This document shows, piece after piece, positions 1 to 6,593 of a DNA stretch of 12,319 nucleotides (the first letter of the stretch is position 1; every line of letters starts with the position of its first letter). The position numbers and the translations under genes are program-made. Location: contig JAGLBQ010000112.1 in assembly GCA_023146675.1 (NCBI GenBank), forward strand, positions 1-12,319, in the 5' to 3' direction. The DNA comes from Cocleimonas sp. Its GTDB lineage: Bacteria; Pseudomonadota; Gammaproteobacteria; Thiotrichales; Thiotrichaceae. A model generated the notes under the pieces. That model made no database searches and was not told where the DNA came from. It was given only the letters and a program-made list of their open reading frames with translations.

Positions 1-413
1 GCGAAAAAGCGTATAACACCAGTGGTGCAATGTTGATAAGCGCAGATGTTGGCAAAAAGTGAGCTTGCAATAAATTCAATATAACTGCAAGTGCTGTCAG
101 TGAGAAGCCCAGATTAATTGTCTGCTCTGAGGATAAACGCTGTGCTAGCTTCGCGGTGGCAAGTGCGCCAATCACAATGCCAGCTGTAACAGGTGTAAAT
201 AGATAAATAAAATCCTCTGCCTGCCACTATAAAATATCAAAAACAAGGGTTGGTGCGCCCACGACATAGATAAAAAATCCCGCAAAACTAAGTGTAATGG
301 TTAATATTAATGCCATAAAGCGAGGTGTCAATAAGACATTACGATCAATGCTAAATGGACCGACCATTGAGAGCAGGGCAGCGGTCATAATTAGCCAAAA
401 CTTGGTGTTTCAT
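1..413 (-). pseudogene. Decayed Bcr/CflA-family multidrug efflux MFS transporter (partial, 3' end beyond left edge)
   Basis: Reading leftward from about 409, one frame gives hydrophobic protein resembling Bcr/CflA drug:H+ antiporters: FWLIMTAALLSMVGPFSID matches transmembrane segment 1, ending in the family's PxSID motif. The same frame jumps directly to residues resembling the seventh membrane segment (RFMALILTITLSFAGFF, then a GAPTLVFDIL stretch) and on to the next helices. The normal 180-odd residues between them (helices 2-6) are missing, so an in-frame internal deletion is inferred with its junction near 338-349. An in-frame TAG lies at 227-229. The likely original ATG (411-413, MKHQ...) is one frame off the rest, implying a frameshift near 400-405. 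Three independent lesions make this a non-functional relic. An alternative start at 386-388 would not rescue the deletion or the stop. Family assignment is from remembered motifs. Confidence 0.75.
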
Positions 414-446
414 TGTTGGACTATATTCAACATAAATATCAGCAAT

Positions 447-475
447 AAAAAAGCCCGATAAAATCAGGCTTTTTT
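447..475 (-). terminator. Rho-independent terminator of the ilvINC operon
   Basis: AAAAAAGCC (447-455) pairs perfectly with GGCTTTTTT (467-475). A further GA/TC pair lies inside, across one mismatch, leaving a TAAAA loop. It lies 24 bp beyond the ilvC stop and reads as a hairpin followed by a T-run on the minus strand. The A/T symmetry lets it work in both directions, which would also insulate the operon from the efflux relic on its left. Confidence 0.85.
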
Positions 476-498
476 AACAATAAAATCAATCAGAAAAT

Positions 499-1515
499 TT
501 AATTTTTCTCTTGATCAATAATTTTATTTTCAGTAATCCAAGGCATCATTTTGCGTAGCTCAGCGCCAACGACTTCAATACCGTGCTCTGCATTTAAACG
601 ACGCGCACCTGTCATTGATGCATAGTTTGATTGACCTTCAAGAATAAAGCGTTTTGCATATTCGCCCGACTGGATATTGGCTAATGCTTCACGCATGGCT
701 CGACGTGATTCTTCGTTAATGATCTTAGGACCCGTAACATACTCACCGTACTCAGCATTGTTTGAGATTGAATAGTTCATATTGGCAATGCCGCCTTCGA
801 ACATTAAATCAACAATTAGTTTTAGCTCATGTAAACACTCAAAGTAAGCCATTTCAGGTGCATAACCTGCTTCTGTTAATGTCTCAAAGCCTGCTTTAAC
901 TAGCTCAACAGCACCGCCACATAATACAGCTTGCTCACCGAATAAATCAGTTTCACATTCATCACGGAAGGTTGTTTCGATAATTGCGGTACGTCCACCG
1001 CCCACACCTGATGCATAAGAGAGTGCAATTTCTTTTGCTTTACCTGATGCATCCTGCTCTATAGCGATTAAATCAGGAACGCCACCGCCGCGTACAAATT
1101 CAGAGCGTACGGTGTGTCCAGGTGCTTTTGGCGCAATCATAATGACATCAAGGTCTTTGCGTGGCATAACCTGATTATAAATAATAGCGAAACCGTGTGC
1201 GAAGGCTAGTACTGCACCTTGCTTGATATTTGGCTCGATTTCATCTTTATAAAGAACCGATTGAAACTCATCAGGTGTTAACACCATAATGACATCAGCA
1301 CCTGCAACGGCGGTTGGTACGTCAGCTGTTTTTAGTCCGTAACCTTCTGCTTTTTTGATAGAGGGTGAGTTTGGACGTAAGCCAACCGTCACATCAACGC
1401 CAGAGTCTTTTAGGTTAGCAGCATGTGCATGACCTTGAGAACCGAAACCAATAATGGCAACTTTCATTCCTTGAATAATGGACAGGTCACAATCTTTATC
1501 GTAATAAATATTCAT
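499..1515 (-). CDS. ilvC: Ketol-acid reductoisomerase (NADP+), class I
   Basis: Converts 2-acetolactate (or 2-aceto-2-hydroxybutyrate) to the 2,3-dihydroxy acid using NADPH and Mg2+, the second common step of valine and isoleucine synthesis, in the cytosol. At 338 residues it is the short class I form, not the long enteric class II form. The N-terminal Rossmann domain has GFGSQG at 23-28 and the cofactor-specificity loop LRPNSPS at 46-52; Arg and Ser here suit NADPH. The C-terminal knotted domain carries the metal ligands D190 and E194 (DLFGEQ), E226 and E230, plus S251. It is the last gene of the minus-strand operon, 35 bp after ilvN. AAGGA about 9 bp upstream supports the ATG, and a terminator follows at 447-475. 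No oddities seen. Confidence 0.97.
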   Translation of the reverse strand: MNIYYDKDCDLSIIQGMKVAIIGFGSQGHAHAANLKDSGVDVTVGLRPNSPSIKKAEGYGLKTADVPTAVAGADVIMVLTPDEFQSVLYKDEIEPNIKQGAVLAFAHGFAIIYNQVMPRKDLDVIMIAPKAPGHTVRSEFVRGGGVPDLIAIEQDASGKAKEIALSYASGVGGGRTAIIETTFRDECETDLFGEQAVLCGGAVELVKAGFETLTEAGYAPEMAYFECLHELKLIVDLMFEGGIANMNYSISNNAEYGEYVTGPKIINEESRRAMREALANIQSGEYAKRFILEGQSNYASMTGARRLNAEHGIEVVGAELRKMMPWITENKIIDQEKN

Positions 1516-1550
1516 TTTTTCTATTCCTTAACTAATTCTAGGTTCTGTGT

Positions 1551-2063
1551 TTAAACGTGTAATATTTTGCTACCGCGTGATATTCCCATGCTACCTGAGC
1601 GTACTAGCTCAAGTATGGTGTGATCGCTCACGGCTTCAATAAATGCATTGAGTTTGCTTCTGTCGCCCGTTACTTCAATGGTAAATGTTTTGTTTTTTAC
1701 ATCGATAATACGAGCGCGGAATATATCGGCCATGCGCTGAATCGCGCCACAGGCATCCATATTATTTGCAGCAACTTTGATAAACATCATCTCGCGTTCA
1801 ATATGGTCAATTTCAGACAAGTCTTTAACTTTTACGACATCAATCAGCTTGTTTAATTGCTTCATGATTTGCTCAACAATATTGTTACTGCCACATGTCA
1901 CTAATGTCATGCGTGAAAGACTTTTATCGTCTGTGGGTGCAACGGTTAGTGACTCAATATTATAACCACGAGCAGAAAATAGCCCTGCCACGCGTGATAA
2001 TGCACCTGCTTCATTTTCCATTAAAATCGAAATAACATGGCGTTCTTTATCTTCTTTACTCAT
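1551..2063 (-). CDS. ilvN: Acetolactate synthase small (regulatory) subunit
   Basis: Regulatory subunit that activates the IlvI catalytic subunit and confers valine feedback inhibition. The 170-residue length is close to E. coli IlvH (163). An N-terminal ACT domain spans about 9-83, with the very conserved run GYNIESLTVAPTDD at 33-46. A C-terminal ALS_ss_C domain follows (about 90-165) with the typical RSGSMGISRG end. The residues aligned with the valine-binding and resistance positions of IlvH (Asn and Gly of the NExG segment, Asn of GYNIES) are present as N17, G20 and N35, so a valine-sensitive enzyme is predicted. It starts 10 bp after the ilvI stop with GAGG upstream, indicating coupled translation in the ilvI-ilvN-ilvC operon. 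The alternative symbol ilvH applies equally. Confidence 0.95.
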   Translation of the reverse strand: MSKEDKERHVISILMENEAGALSRVAGLFSARGYNIESLTVAPTDDKSLSRMTLVTCGSNNIVEQIMKQLNKLIDVVKVKDLSEIDHIEREMMFIKVAANNMDACGAIQRMADIFRARIIDVKNKTFTIEVTGDRSKLNAFIEAVSDHTILELVRSGSMGISRGSKILHV

Positions 2064-2073
2064 CTCTGCCTCG

Positions 2074-3783
2074 CTATACCTGAATCATTTCATTTAACCC
2101 TGCGCCCGCAGGAATCATAGGGTAGACATTTTCTTCTCTTGAGGTAATGAAGTCTAAAAAGAAGAGTCGATCTTTATTATCTAAGGCTTCTTTTAAAGCA
2201 CCTTCAACATCAGAAGATTTGGTGATTTGTATGCCAATATGCCCATACGCCTCAGCAAGTTTTACAAAGTCAGGAATGGAGTCAAAATAAGACATGGCAT
2301 AATTACGCTGGTAGAAGAACTCTTGCCATTGTCGCACCATGCCTAAGTAGCCATTATTTAATGAGATAATATTGATGGGTAGGTTGTATTGTTTACAGGT
2401 TGCTAGTTCCTGAATGCACATTTGGATACTGCCATCGCCTGTCACACAGGCAACGTCAGCACTGGGGTGTGCTAATTGAACACCCATTGCAGCAGGTAGA
2501 CCAAACCCCATTGTGCCAAGACCGCCAGAGTTTATCCAACGGTTTGGCTGATCAAATTTATAAAACTGCGCTGCCCACATTTGGTGTTGCCCAACATCGG
2601 AACAGACATAGGAGTTGCCTTGACTAAGCTCCCAATATTTTTGTATGACATATTGAGGTTTGATAACTTCACCATCAGATTCATAGGACAAGCAATCTTC
2701 TGCTTTCCACTTATTGATCTGCTGCCACCATGCCGACAAAATTTCCTGATCAGGCTTGTCACCGCGTGCTTTAAATTCTTTAGTCAGCTCTTGCAATACT
2801 TGTTTGACATCCCCAACAATAGGGACATCAACATCAATATTTTTTGAGATAGAGGCAGGGTCAATATCAATATGAATGATTTTTGCGTCAGGACAAAACT
2901 TCTCAATATTTCCGGTCACACGATCATCAAAACGTGCACCAATCGCAATAATAAGATCAGAGTGATGCATGGATAAATTGGCTTCATAGGTGCCGTGCAT
3001 TCCCAGCATGCCAACAAACTGTGGATCTGTGGCAGGATAAGCACCAAGTCCCATCAGGGTGTTGGTAATTGGGAAGTTCATCATGCGTGTAAAATCAGTC
3101 AACTGCTGTGAAGCCCCTGACATAATAACGCCACCACCTGTATAGAAAATAGGTTGCTTGGCATCTAGAATCATATCCACGGCACGACGAATCTGCTTTG
3201 GATGACCTTTGACGGTTGGATTATAAGAACGCATATGCAGTGGCTTGGAATAATCAAACGCACATTTTGTATTGTTATCTGTAATGTCTTTTGGAATATC
3301 AACCAATACGGGACCAGGGCGACCTGTTGTGGCAATAAAAAAGGCCTTCTTAATGGTCTCAGCTAAGTCTTCTATCTTATTAACAAGGAAGCTATGTTTA
3401 ACACAAGGGCGGGTAATACCAACAATATCCACTTCTTGGAAAGCATCATTTCCAATCAGCGCGCGAGGAACCTGACCCGTAAAGACGACTAGCGGAACCG
3501 AATCCAGATAAGCATCTGCAATACCTGTGACGGCATTGGTTGCCCCTGGTCCTGATGTGACAATTGCCACGCCTGGTTTATTAGTTGACTTTGCATAACC
3601 TTCCGCAGCATGGACAACACCTTGTTCATGACGGGTGAGAATATGCGTGATTTCACCTCTGGATTCAGCTTTTTCAAGCTCATCGTACAAAAAAAGTACA
3701 GCTCCACCGGGATAGCCAAAAATGGTTTCAACCTTCTCAGCCTTTAGACATTCTACAAATATCTGGGCACCAGTAAGTTCCAC
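2074..3783 (-). CDS. ilvI: Acetolactate synthase large (catalytic) subunit
   Basis: Thiamine diphosphate enzyme joining two pyruvates (or pyruvate and 2-ketobutyrate) into acetohydroxy acids, the first committed step of branched-chain amino acid synthesis. Length 569 is normal for the family. The order is an N-terminal PYR domain with IFGYPGGAV (21-29) and the catalytic glutamate E53 in RHEQG; a central domain (about 195-330) with the FAD-contacting region; and a C-terminal PP domain. The PP domain has the ThDP/Mg motif GDGS at 449-452 followed by NNGYLG at 476-481 and W486. The start is GTG (3781-3783), chosen because AGCAGGAG lies 7 bp upstream and the N-terminus aligns with the family. It is the first gene of the operon. 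A seven-codon upstream ORF overlaps its start codon by one base. The symbol ilvB or ilvG could also be used. Confidence 0.96.
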   Translation of the reverse strand: MELTGAQIFVECLKAEKVETIFGYPGGAVLFLYDELEKAESRGEITHILTRHEQGVVHAAEGYAKSTNKPGVAIVTSGPGATNAVTGIADAYLDSVPLVVFTGQVPRALIGNDAFQEVDIVGITRPCVKHSFLVNKIEDLAETIKKAFFIATTGRPGPVLVDIPKDITDNNTKCAFDYSKPLHMRSYNPTVKGHPKQIRRAVDMILDAKQPIFYTGGGVIMSGASQQLTDFTRMMNFPITNTLMGLGAYPATDPQFVGMLGMHGTYEANLSMHHSDLIIAIGARFDDRVTGNIEKFCPDAKIIHIDIDPASISKNIDVDVPIVGDVKQVLQELTKEFKARGDKPDQEILSAWWQQINKWKAEDCLSYESDGEVIKPQYVIQKYWELSQGNSYVCSDVGQHQMWAAQFYKFDQPNRWINSGGLGTMGFGLPAAMGVQLAHPSADVACVTGDGSIQMCIQELATCKQYNLPINIISLNNGYLGMVRQWQEFFYQRNYAMSYFDSIPDFVKLAEAYGHIGIQITKSSDVEGALKEALDNKDRLFFLDFITSREENVYPMIPAGAGLNEMIQV

Positions 3784-3806
3784 TATATAACTCCTGCTAA
3801 CATCAT
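3783..3806 (-). promoter_or_regulatory. Possible leader peptide uORF (MMLAGVI) overlapping the ilvI start
   Basis: On the minus strand ATG ATG TTA GCA GGA GTT ATA TAG runs from 3806 to 3783. Its TAG shares one base with the GTG start of ilvI (TAGTG), the geometry of termination-reinitiation coupling. GAGG lies 5 bp before the first ATG. Three of the seven codons are Leu, Val and Ile, the products of the pathway. The uORF runs across the ilvI Shine-Dalgarno sequence, so a translating or stalled ribosome would cover it. No attenuator-type terminator is visible, and a seven-codon frame may easily be chance. Confidence 0.25.
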
Positions 3807-3899
3807 CCTGACCTCATTGCCAGAATTTTAAAAGTTCAACATCATAGTATGAAATAGAGTGAAATACACCCCTATTATATTAATGTTTTTTAGCAGGAG
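3791..3899. repeat. 10-bp inverted repeat linking two outward-facing Shine-Dalgarno sequences
   Basis: CTCCTGCTAA (3791-3800) and TTAGCAGGAG (3890-3899) are perfect reverse complements, 89 bp apart. The first, read on the minus strand, is the ilvI Shine-Dalgarno region. The second, read on the plus strand, precedes ATG 3903. If a transcript of the ilv operon began upstream of 3899, its 5' part could pair with and hide the ilvI ribosome binding site. From the -10 box at 3874-3879 the upstream arm would not be transcribed. Confidence 0.5.
3874..3879 (-). promoter_or_regulatory. Probable -10 box for the ilvINC operon
   Basis: A perfect TATAAT reads on the minus strand here, 90 bp before the ilvI start, which would give a leader of about 85 nt beginning near 3867. 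The -35 region at 17 bp spacing (TTCTCC on the minus strand) is a poor match, suggesting an activator or a weak promoter. Nothing else in 3784-3900 resembles a sigma-70 promoter on this strand as well. Confidence 0.45.
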
Positions 3900-3902
3900 A
3901 AA

Positions 3903-3977
3903 ATGAGTGATATGACAGGCGTGAAAACTTCAGTTTTTCAGTCAGGCAAGATAAAACGTATAGGAGCGTCAGTCTAA
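3903..3977 (+). other. Possible 24-residue small ORF with strong Shine-Dalgarno
   Basis: ATG at 3903 is preceded by TTAGCAGGAG with a 3-base gap (AAA) and an AT-rich TATTATATTAATG stretch that could be a -10. It encodes 24 residues (MSDMTGVKTS...KRIGASV) and stops at TAA 3975. Its last codons form one arm of the hairpin at 3963-3986. The peptide has no recognisable motif, and no plus-strand gene follows until mnmH at 4700. It may be a genuine small protein or chance. Confidence 0.2.
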
Positions 3978-3986
3978 TGGCGCTCC
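3963..3986 (-). terminator. Hairpin downstream of the basic secreted protein gene
   Basis: GGAGCGTCA (3963-3971) pairs with TGGCGCTCC (3978-3986) through 9 bp including one G-U, with a 6-base loop. It lies 7 bp beyond the stop of the gene at 3994-4509. On the minus strand it is followed by TATACGTTTTATC, an interrupted T-run, so it is a plausible but imperfect intrinsic terminator. Confidence 0.5.
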
Positions 3987-3993
3987 CGAATTA

Positions 3994-4509
3994 TTACCAA
4001 CGAGCGATAACTTTGGAGCGATTGGCTCTATTTGCCCAGTCTACACGTTTACAGTCTGCTACTTCTTCAGCATGGTTACGATAACCGCTACGGCGTATAC
4101 GACGCACTTTTTTATTTTTATTGTGTTTTTTACGATAATGACGCTTATGTTTCTTATGCGCTGCACGATAACCATCACGATAGCCTTTTTTATAACAGTC
4201 ACGACAGGTTTTAGATTTACGCTTTGTACGTTTTACCTTTACCTTGCGATACGCCTTTTTCTTTTTATGAACTTTTTTAGGTGCGCGTACCTGTGGGCAG
4301 TTTCGAGCATAAGCACGCTTTTGTGAGGCGGTAAAATTATCACGATTGCTCCATCCTTTGGCAGAACCACTATAAGCACGCACAACCTGAACAGGTTGAT
4401 TGCACATATTCATTGTATCGACTTCTTGCCATGCATAGGCGGGGGCTGTGAGAGAGGCAGTTAGCAATAACATCACTATGCTAAGGCGCTTAAAGTATGT
4501 GTTTATCAT
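3994..4509 (-). CDS. Secreted polycationic cysteine-containing protein of unknown function
   Basis: Not recognised as any named family. The 171-residue product begins with a clear Sec signal peptide: basic MINTYFKR, a hydrophobic core at 9-22, then APAYA with cleavage expected after residue 26. The mature part has a short ordinary segment (27-72). A strongly basic block follows: 35 of residues 71-140 are Lys or Arg, with only two acidic residues. The C-terminus is tryptophan-tipped (VDWANRANRSKVIARW). Five cysteines (36, 71, 102, 105, 153) include a CRDC pair inside the basic block, so disulfides or metal binding in the periplasm are possible. AAAGGAG 8 bp before the ATG supports the start. 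It appears to be transcribed alone, with a hairpin downstream. Binding to anionic polymer such as LPS, peptidoglycan or extracellular DNA is a guess from charge only. Confidence 0.8.
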   Translation of the reverse strand: MINTYFKRLSIVMLLLTASLTAPAYAWQEVDTMNMCNQPVQVVRAYSGSAKGWSNRDNFTASQKRAYARNCPQVRAPKKVHKKKKAYRKVKVKRTKRKSKTCRDCYKKGYRDGYRAAHKKHKRHYRKKHNKNKKVRRIRRSGYRNHAEEVADCKRVDWANRANRSKVIARW

Positions 4510-4638
4510 CAGTTTATCTCCTTTAATCTGTGAGAATTTTATTACAACAGCAATATAATAAAATAAAATTAAATGGCAGGATAAAAGGGGTTAATTAAAC
4601 GATTATCTTGTTTGATGGAAAAGCTGAAGCATTTACTC

Positions 4639-4669
4639 TTGAAATTATTAATTACAAAAGTGTTACTAT
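4639..4669 (+). promoter_or_regulatory. Candidate promoter for mnmH
   Basis: TTGAAA (4639-4644) and TACTAT (4664-4669) are separated by 19 bp, a longer than ideal spacing. This would start a transcript about 20-25 bases before the mnmH ATG. The rest of the 190-bp divergent gap (4510-4699) is AT-rich with no gene; the minus-strand Shine-Dalgarno of the neighbouring basic protein lies at its left end. Confidence 0.25.
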
Positions 4670-4699
4670 GGCTTTTTTCAAAAAACACAGTATTCAAAT

Positions 4700-5803
4700 A
4701 TGAAAAATCAGCTGCAACACACCGATTTAAAGGCGCTATTTCTAAATGATGTCCCCATGCTGGATGTACGTGCACCGATTGAGTATCAGCAAGGTGCTTT
4801 TCCATACACGCAAAATATTGCCATATTGGAAGATGATGAACGTGAGTCCATAGGCATTCGCTATAAAGAGCAAGGGCAGGATGCAGCGATTGCCTTGGGA
4901 GCTGAGTTGGTGCAGGGCGAGGTGAAAGAGCAGCGTATTGCTGAGTGGCAGGCATTTATTGAAAAGCATCCAAATGGAGTGTTGTATTGTTTTCGTGGTG
5001 GGATGCGTTCGCAAATTACGCAAATGTGGATTAAAGAGCAAACGGATATTGAATATCCACGTGTGGCAGGTGGTTATAAGGCAATGCGGCATTTTTTAAT
5101 AGATACCATTGAGCGCTTAGCGGGGGAATTTGACGTTATTGTTCTTGGTGGACGCACAGGCTCAGGTAAAACTCGTTTATTAAAAAAACTAACCACCAGT
5201 ATTGATTTGGAGGGTTTGGCAAATCACCGAGGATCAGCATTTGGTCCAAATGCCACCCCGCAACCCACACAGATTAATTTTGAAAATCAGCTCGCCATTG
5301 AAATGCTTAAACATGAAGCGCAGGGGTATACGATGATTGTGGTTGAAGACGAAGGGCATAATATAGGTTCAATTAGAGTCCCTATACCACTACATACGGC
5401 TATGCAAGCAGCAAAAATCGTCATGATGAAAGTGGATGATAGTGAACGTGTTGAGGTGAGTACCTGCGAGTATGTTGATGATATTCAAGCACAACTAGAA
5501 CAGCTTTATGAGGCATCAGAAGTCTTTGATAAATTAGAAGACTATTTGCAAGGTAGTTTAAGTAAAATTCAAAAGCGTCTTGGGGGTAAGCGTTATCAAG
5601 ATCTCAAGGATAAAATGCAACAGGCAATCAATCAACATAAAGAAACAGGCAATAAAGACCTTTATCAAGCCGTGATACAACCCTTGTTAGTCGATTATTA
5701 TGACCCTATGTATGATTATCAGATCAGTAAAAAACAACCACGAATAGTACATACAGGAGATCAAAAAAATACATTAAGTTATTTGCAAAAGATGGAGTCT
5801 TAA
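4700..5803 (+). CDS. mnmH: tRNA 2-selenouridine synthase
   Basis: Replaces sulfur by selenium (via a geranylated intermediate) at the wobble 2-thiouridine of tRNAs for Lys, Glu and Gln, using selenophosphate from SelD. At 367 residues it matches the E. coli protein (364). The N-terminal rhodanese domain (about 10-135) has DVRAPIEYQQGAFP at 22-35 and the active-site loop CFRGGMRS with catalytic C97. The C-terminal P-loop domain has Walker A GGRTGSGKT at 150-158, the family signature DLEGLANHRGSAFG at 169-182, and DPMYDYQ near the end. The ATG aligns with the family N-terminus, yet no Shine-Dalgarno is visible, only an A/T-rich leader. Its last 120 bp occur again, degenerate, at 5931-6050. No selD or selA is in the window. 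Alternative symbols are selU and ybbB. Confidence 0.95.
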   Translation: MKNQLQHTDLKALFLNDVPMLDVRAPIEYQQGAFPYTQNIAILEDDERESIGIRYKEQGQDAAIALGAELVQGEVKEQRIAEWQAFIEKHPNGVLYCFRGGMRSQITQMWIKEQTDIEYPRVAGGYKAMRHFLIDTIERLAGEFDVIVLGGRTGSGKTRLLKKLTTSIDLEGLANHRGSAFGPNATPQPTQINFENQLAIEMLKHEAQGYTMIVVEDEGHNIGSIRVPIPLHTAMQAAKIVMMKVDDSERVEVSTCEYVDDIQAQLEQLYEASEVFDKLEDYLQGSLSKIQKRLGGKRYQDLKDKMQQAINQHKETGNKDLYQAVIQPLLVDYYDPMYDYQISKKQPRIVHTGDQKNTLSYLQKMES

Positions 5804-5886
5804 TCTAAAGAAAATGAAAAGCTGGCGGTGGGTAAAAAATAATGATTTAAAAAATGGTTCTGTGAGAATCAACTTGCCTGAATTCG

Positions 5887-5892
5887 TATAAT
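5887..5892 (+). promoter_or_regulatory. Candidate -10 box for trxC
   Basis: A perfect TATAAT sits in the mnmH-trxC gap, but the sequence 17 bp upstream (GAGAAT) is a poor -35. If used, the trxC leader would be about 155 nt long and would contain the whole mnmH tail relic. The 127 bp between the mnmH stop and the relic (5804-5930) otherwise hold only AT-rich sequence and a weak 25-codon frame starting at 5814. Confidence 0.3.
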
Positions 5893-5930
5893 AAGTGCAT
5901 AAAATATAAATGAGGTGAAATCGTACCTTC

Positions 5931-6050
5931 ATGTTAGTTGATTATTACAACACTATGTATGATTATCAGATTACTAAAAAATAACTGCGAATAGTGCATA
6001 CGGGAAATCAATAAAATGTACTAAATTATTTGCAAAAGATGGAGTCTTAA
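5931..6050 (+). pseudogene. Degenerate duplicate of the 3' end of mnmH
   Basis: This 120-bp stretch aligns without gaps to the last 120 bp of mnmH (5684-5803). By hand count 102 of 120 positions are identical (85%), including an uninterrupted run over the last 24 bases up to and including the TAA. In the mnmH frame the copy has stops at 5982-5984 and 6012-6014, so it cannot be a functional C-terminus. Similarity fades to the left, where a small indel would be needed to extend it. The relic ends 4 bp before trxC, and its GGAG (6041-6044) is the only visible Shine-Dalgarno for that gene. It is either the remnant of a tandem mnmH duplication mostly deleted, or the old tail of a resident mnmH displaced by an incoming copy. 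Confidence 0.9.
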
Positions 6051-6054
6051 AATA

Positions 6055-6486
6055 ATGGATACAAAACATATCGTTTGCCCTCATTGCGAAGCGACCAATC
6101 GTATTCCCACTGCGCGTTTAAGTGATGCACCTAAATGTGGAAAATGCAAGCAAGTGCTCTTTTCAGGTCAACCTATTAATTTAACCAGTGATAATTTTAG
6201 CAAGCATATTACTAATAGTGATGTACCTGTCGTGGTTGATTTCTGGGCGCCGTGGTGCGGTCCCTGTCAGACAATGGCACCTGCTTTTGAACAAGCAGCA
6301 CAACAGTTAGAGCCTCATTATCGTCTGGCTAAAGTAGACACTGAAGCAGAACAGGCATTGGGTGCGCAATATGGTATACGCAGTATTCCGACTATAGCCG
6401 TGTTTAAAAATGGGAAAGAAATCGCACGGCAGGCTGGCGCAATGGGAGCGGCAGATATAAAACGCTGGGTAGAAGCTCAAGCCTAG
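6055..6486 (+). CDS. trxC: Thioredoxin 2 (zinc-finger thioredoxin)
   Basis: Cytosolic thiol-disulfide reductase reduced by thioredoxin reductase, associated with oxidative-stress defence. At 143 residues it is close to E. coli TrxC (139). The N-terminal zinc-binding module has CPHC (8-11) and CGKC (28-31), the hallmark separating Trx2 from Trx1. The thioredoxin fold follows, with the active site WCGPC at 67-71 and the cis-proline motif SIPT further on. The ATG follows the mnmH tail relic by 4 bp. GGAG lies 10 bp upstream, a rather long spacing. No intrinsic terminator is visible after the TAG, so read-through into ilvD (138 bp further on the same strand) is possible. Nothing unusual in the protein itself. 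Confidence 0.95.
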   Translation: MDTKHIVCPHCEATNRIPTARLSDAPKCGKCKQVLFSGQPINLTSDNFSKHITNSDVPVVVDFWAPWCGPCQTMAPAFEQAAQQLEPHYRLAKVDTEAEQALGAQYGIRSIPTIAVFKNGKEIARQAGAMGAADIKRWVEAQA

Positions 6487-6563
6487 TCTTGGTAGCTTGG
6501 TTAAACGTCTTCTAGAATAAAGGCTTGTAGGCTTGAAAAACTAAAACAGCTTTCATTTGGTTA

Positions 6564-6593
6564 TTGGTTGATTCCAACATTTAAGGTTAGAAT
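6564..6593 (+). promoter_or_regulatory. Candidate sigma-70 promoter for ilvD
   Basis: TTGGTT (6564-6569) and TAGAAT (6588-6593) are separated by 18 bp, predicting a start near 6600 and a leader of about 24 nt. The 137-bp gap between trxC and ilvD has no other good match and no gene. Confidence 0.4.

Noticed and set aside
3784..3993. Classical ilv attenuator (leader peptide with runs of Leu/Val/Ile codons plus competing terminator hairpins)
   Set aside because: No terminator hairpin with a T-run lies between the probable start near 3867 and ilvI, and no long leader peptide is present; only the seven-codon frame is there.
4678..4690. TTTTTT-C-AAAAAA palindrome before mnmH as a terminator
   Set aside because: The loop would be one base and there is no GC stem; it is a simple A/T tract.
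4569..4955. 128-codon minus-strand frame covering the start of mnmH
   Set aside because: It overlaps the conserved rhodanese coding region antisense and has no family resemblance or start signals.
5814..5891. 25-codon plus-strand frame in the mnmH-trxC gap (starts MKSWRWVKNND)
   Set aside because: Weak ribosome binding site, no similarity recognised, and it lies in a region scarred by duplication or deletion. Probably chance.
6487..6563. Possible terminator after trxC (GGCTTG direct repeat and AT-rich sequence)
   Set aside because: The repeats are direct, not inverted, and no stem with a T-run can be drawn.
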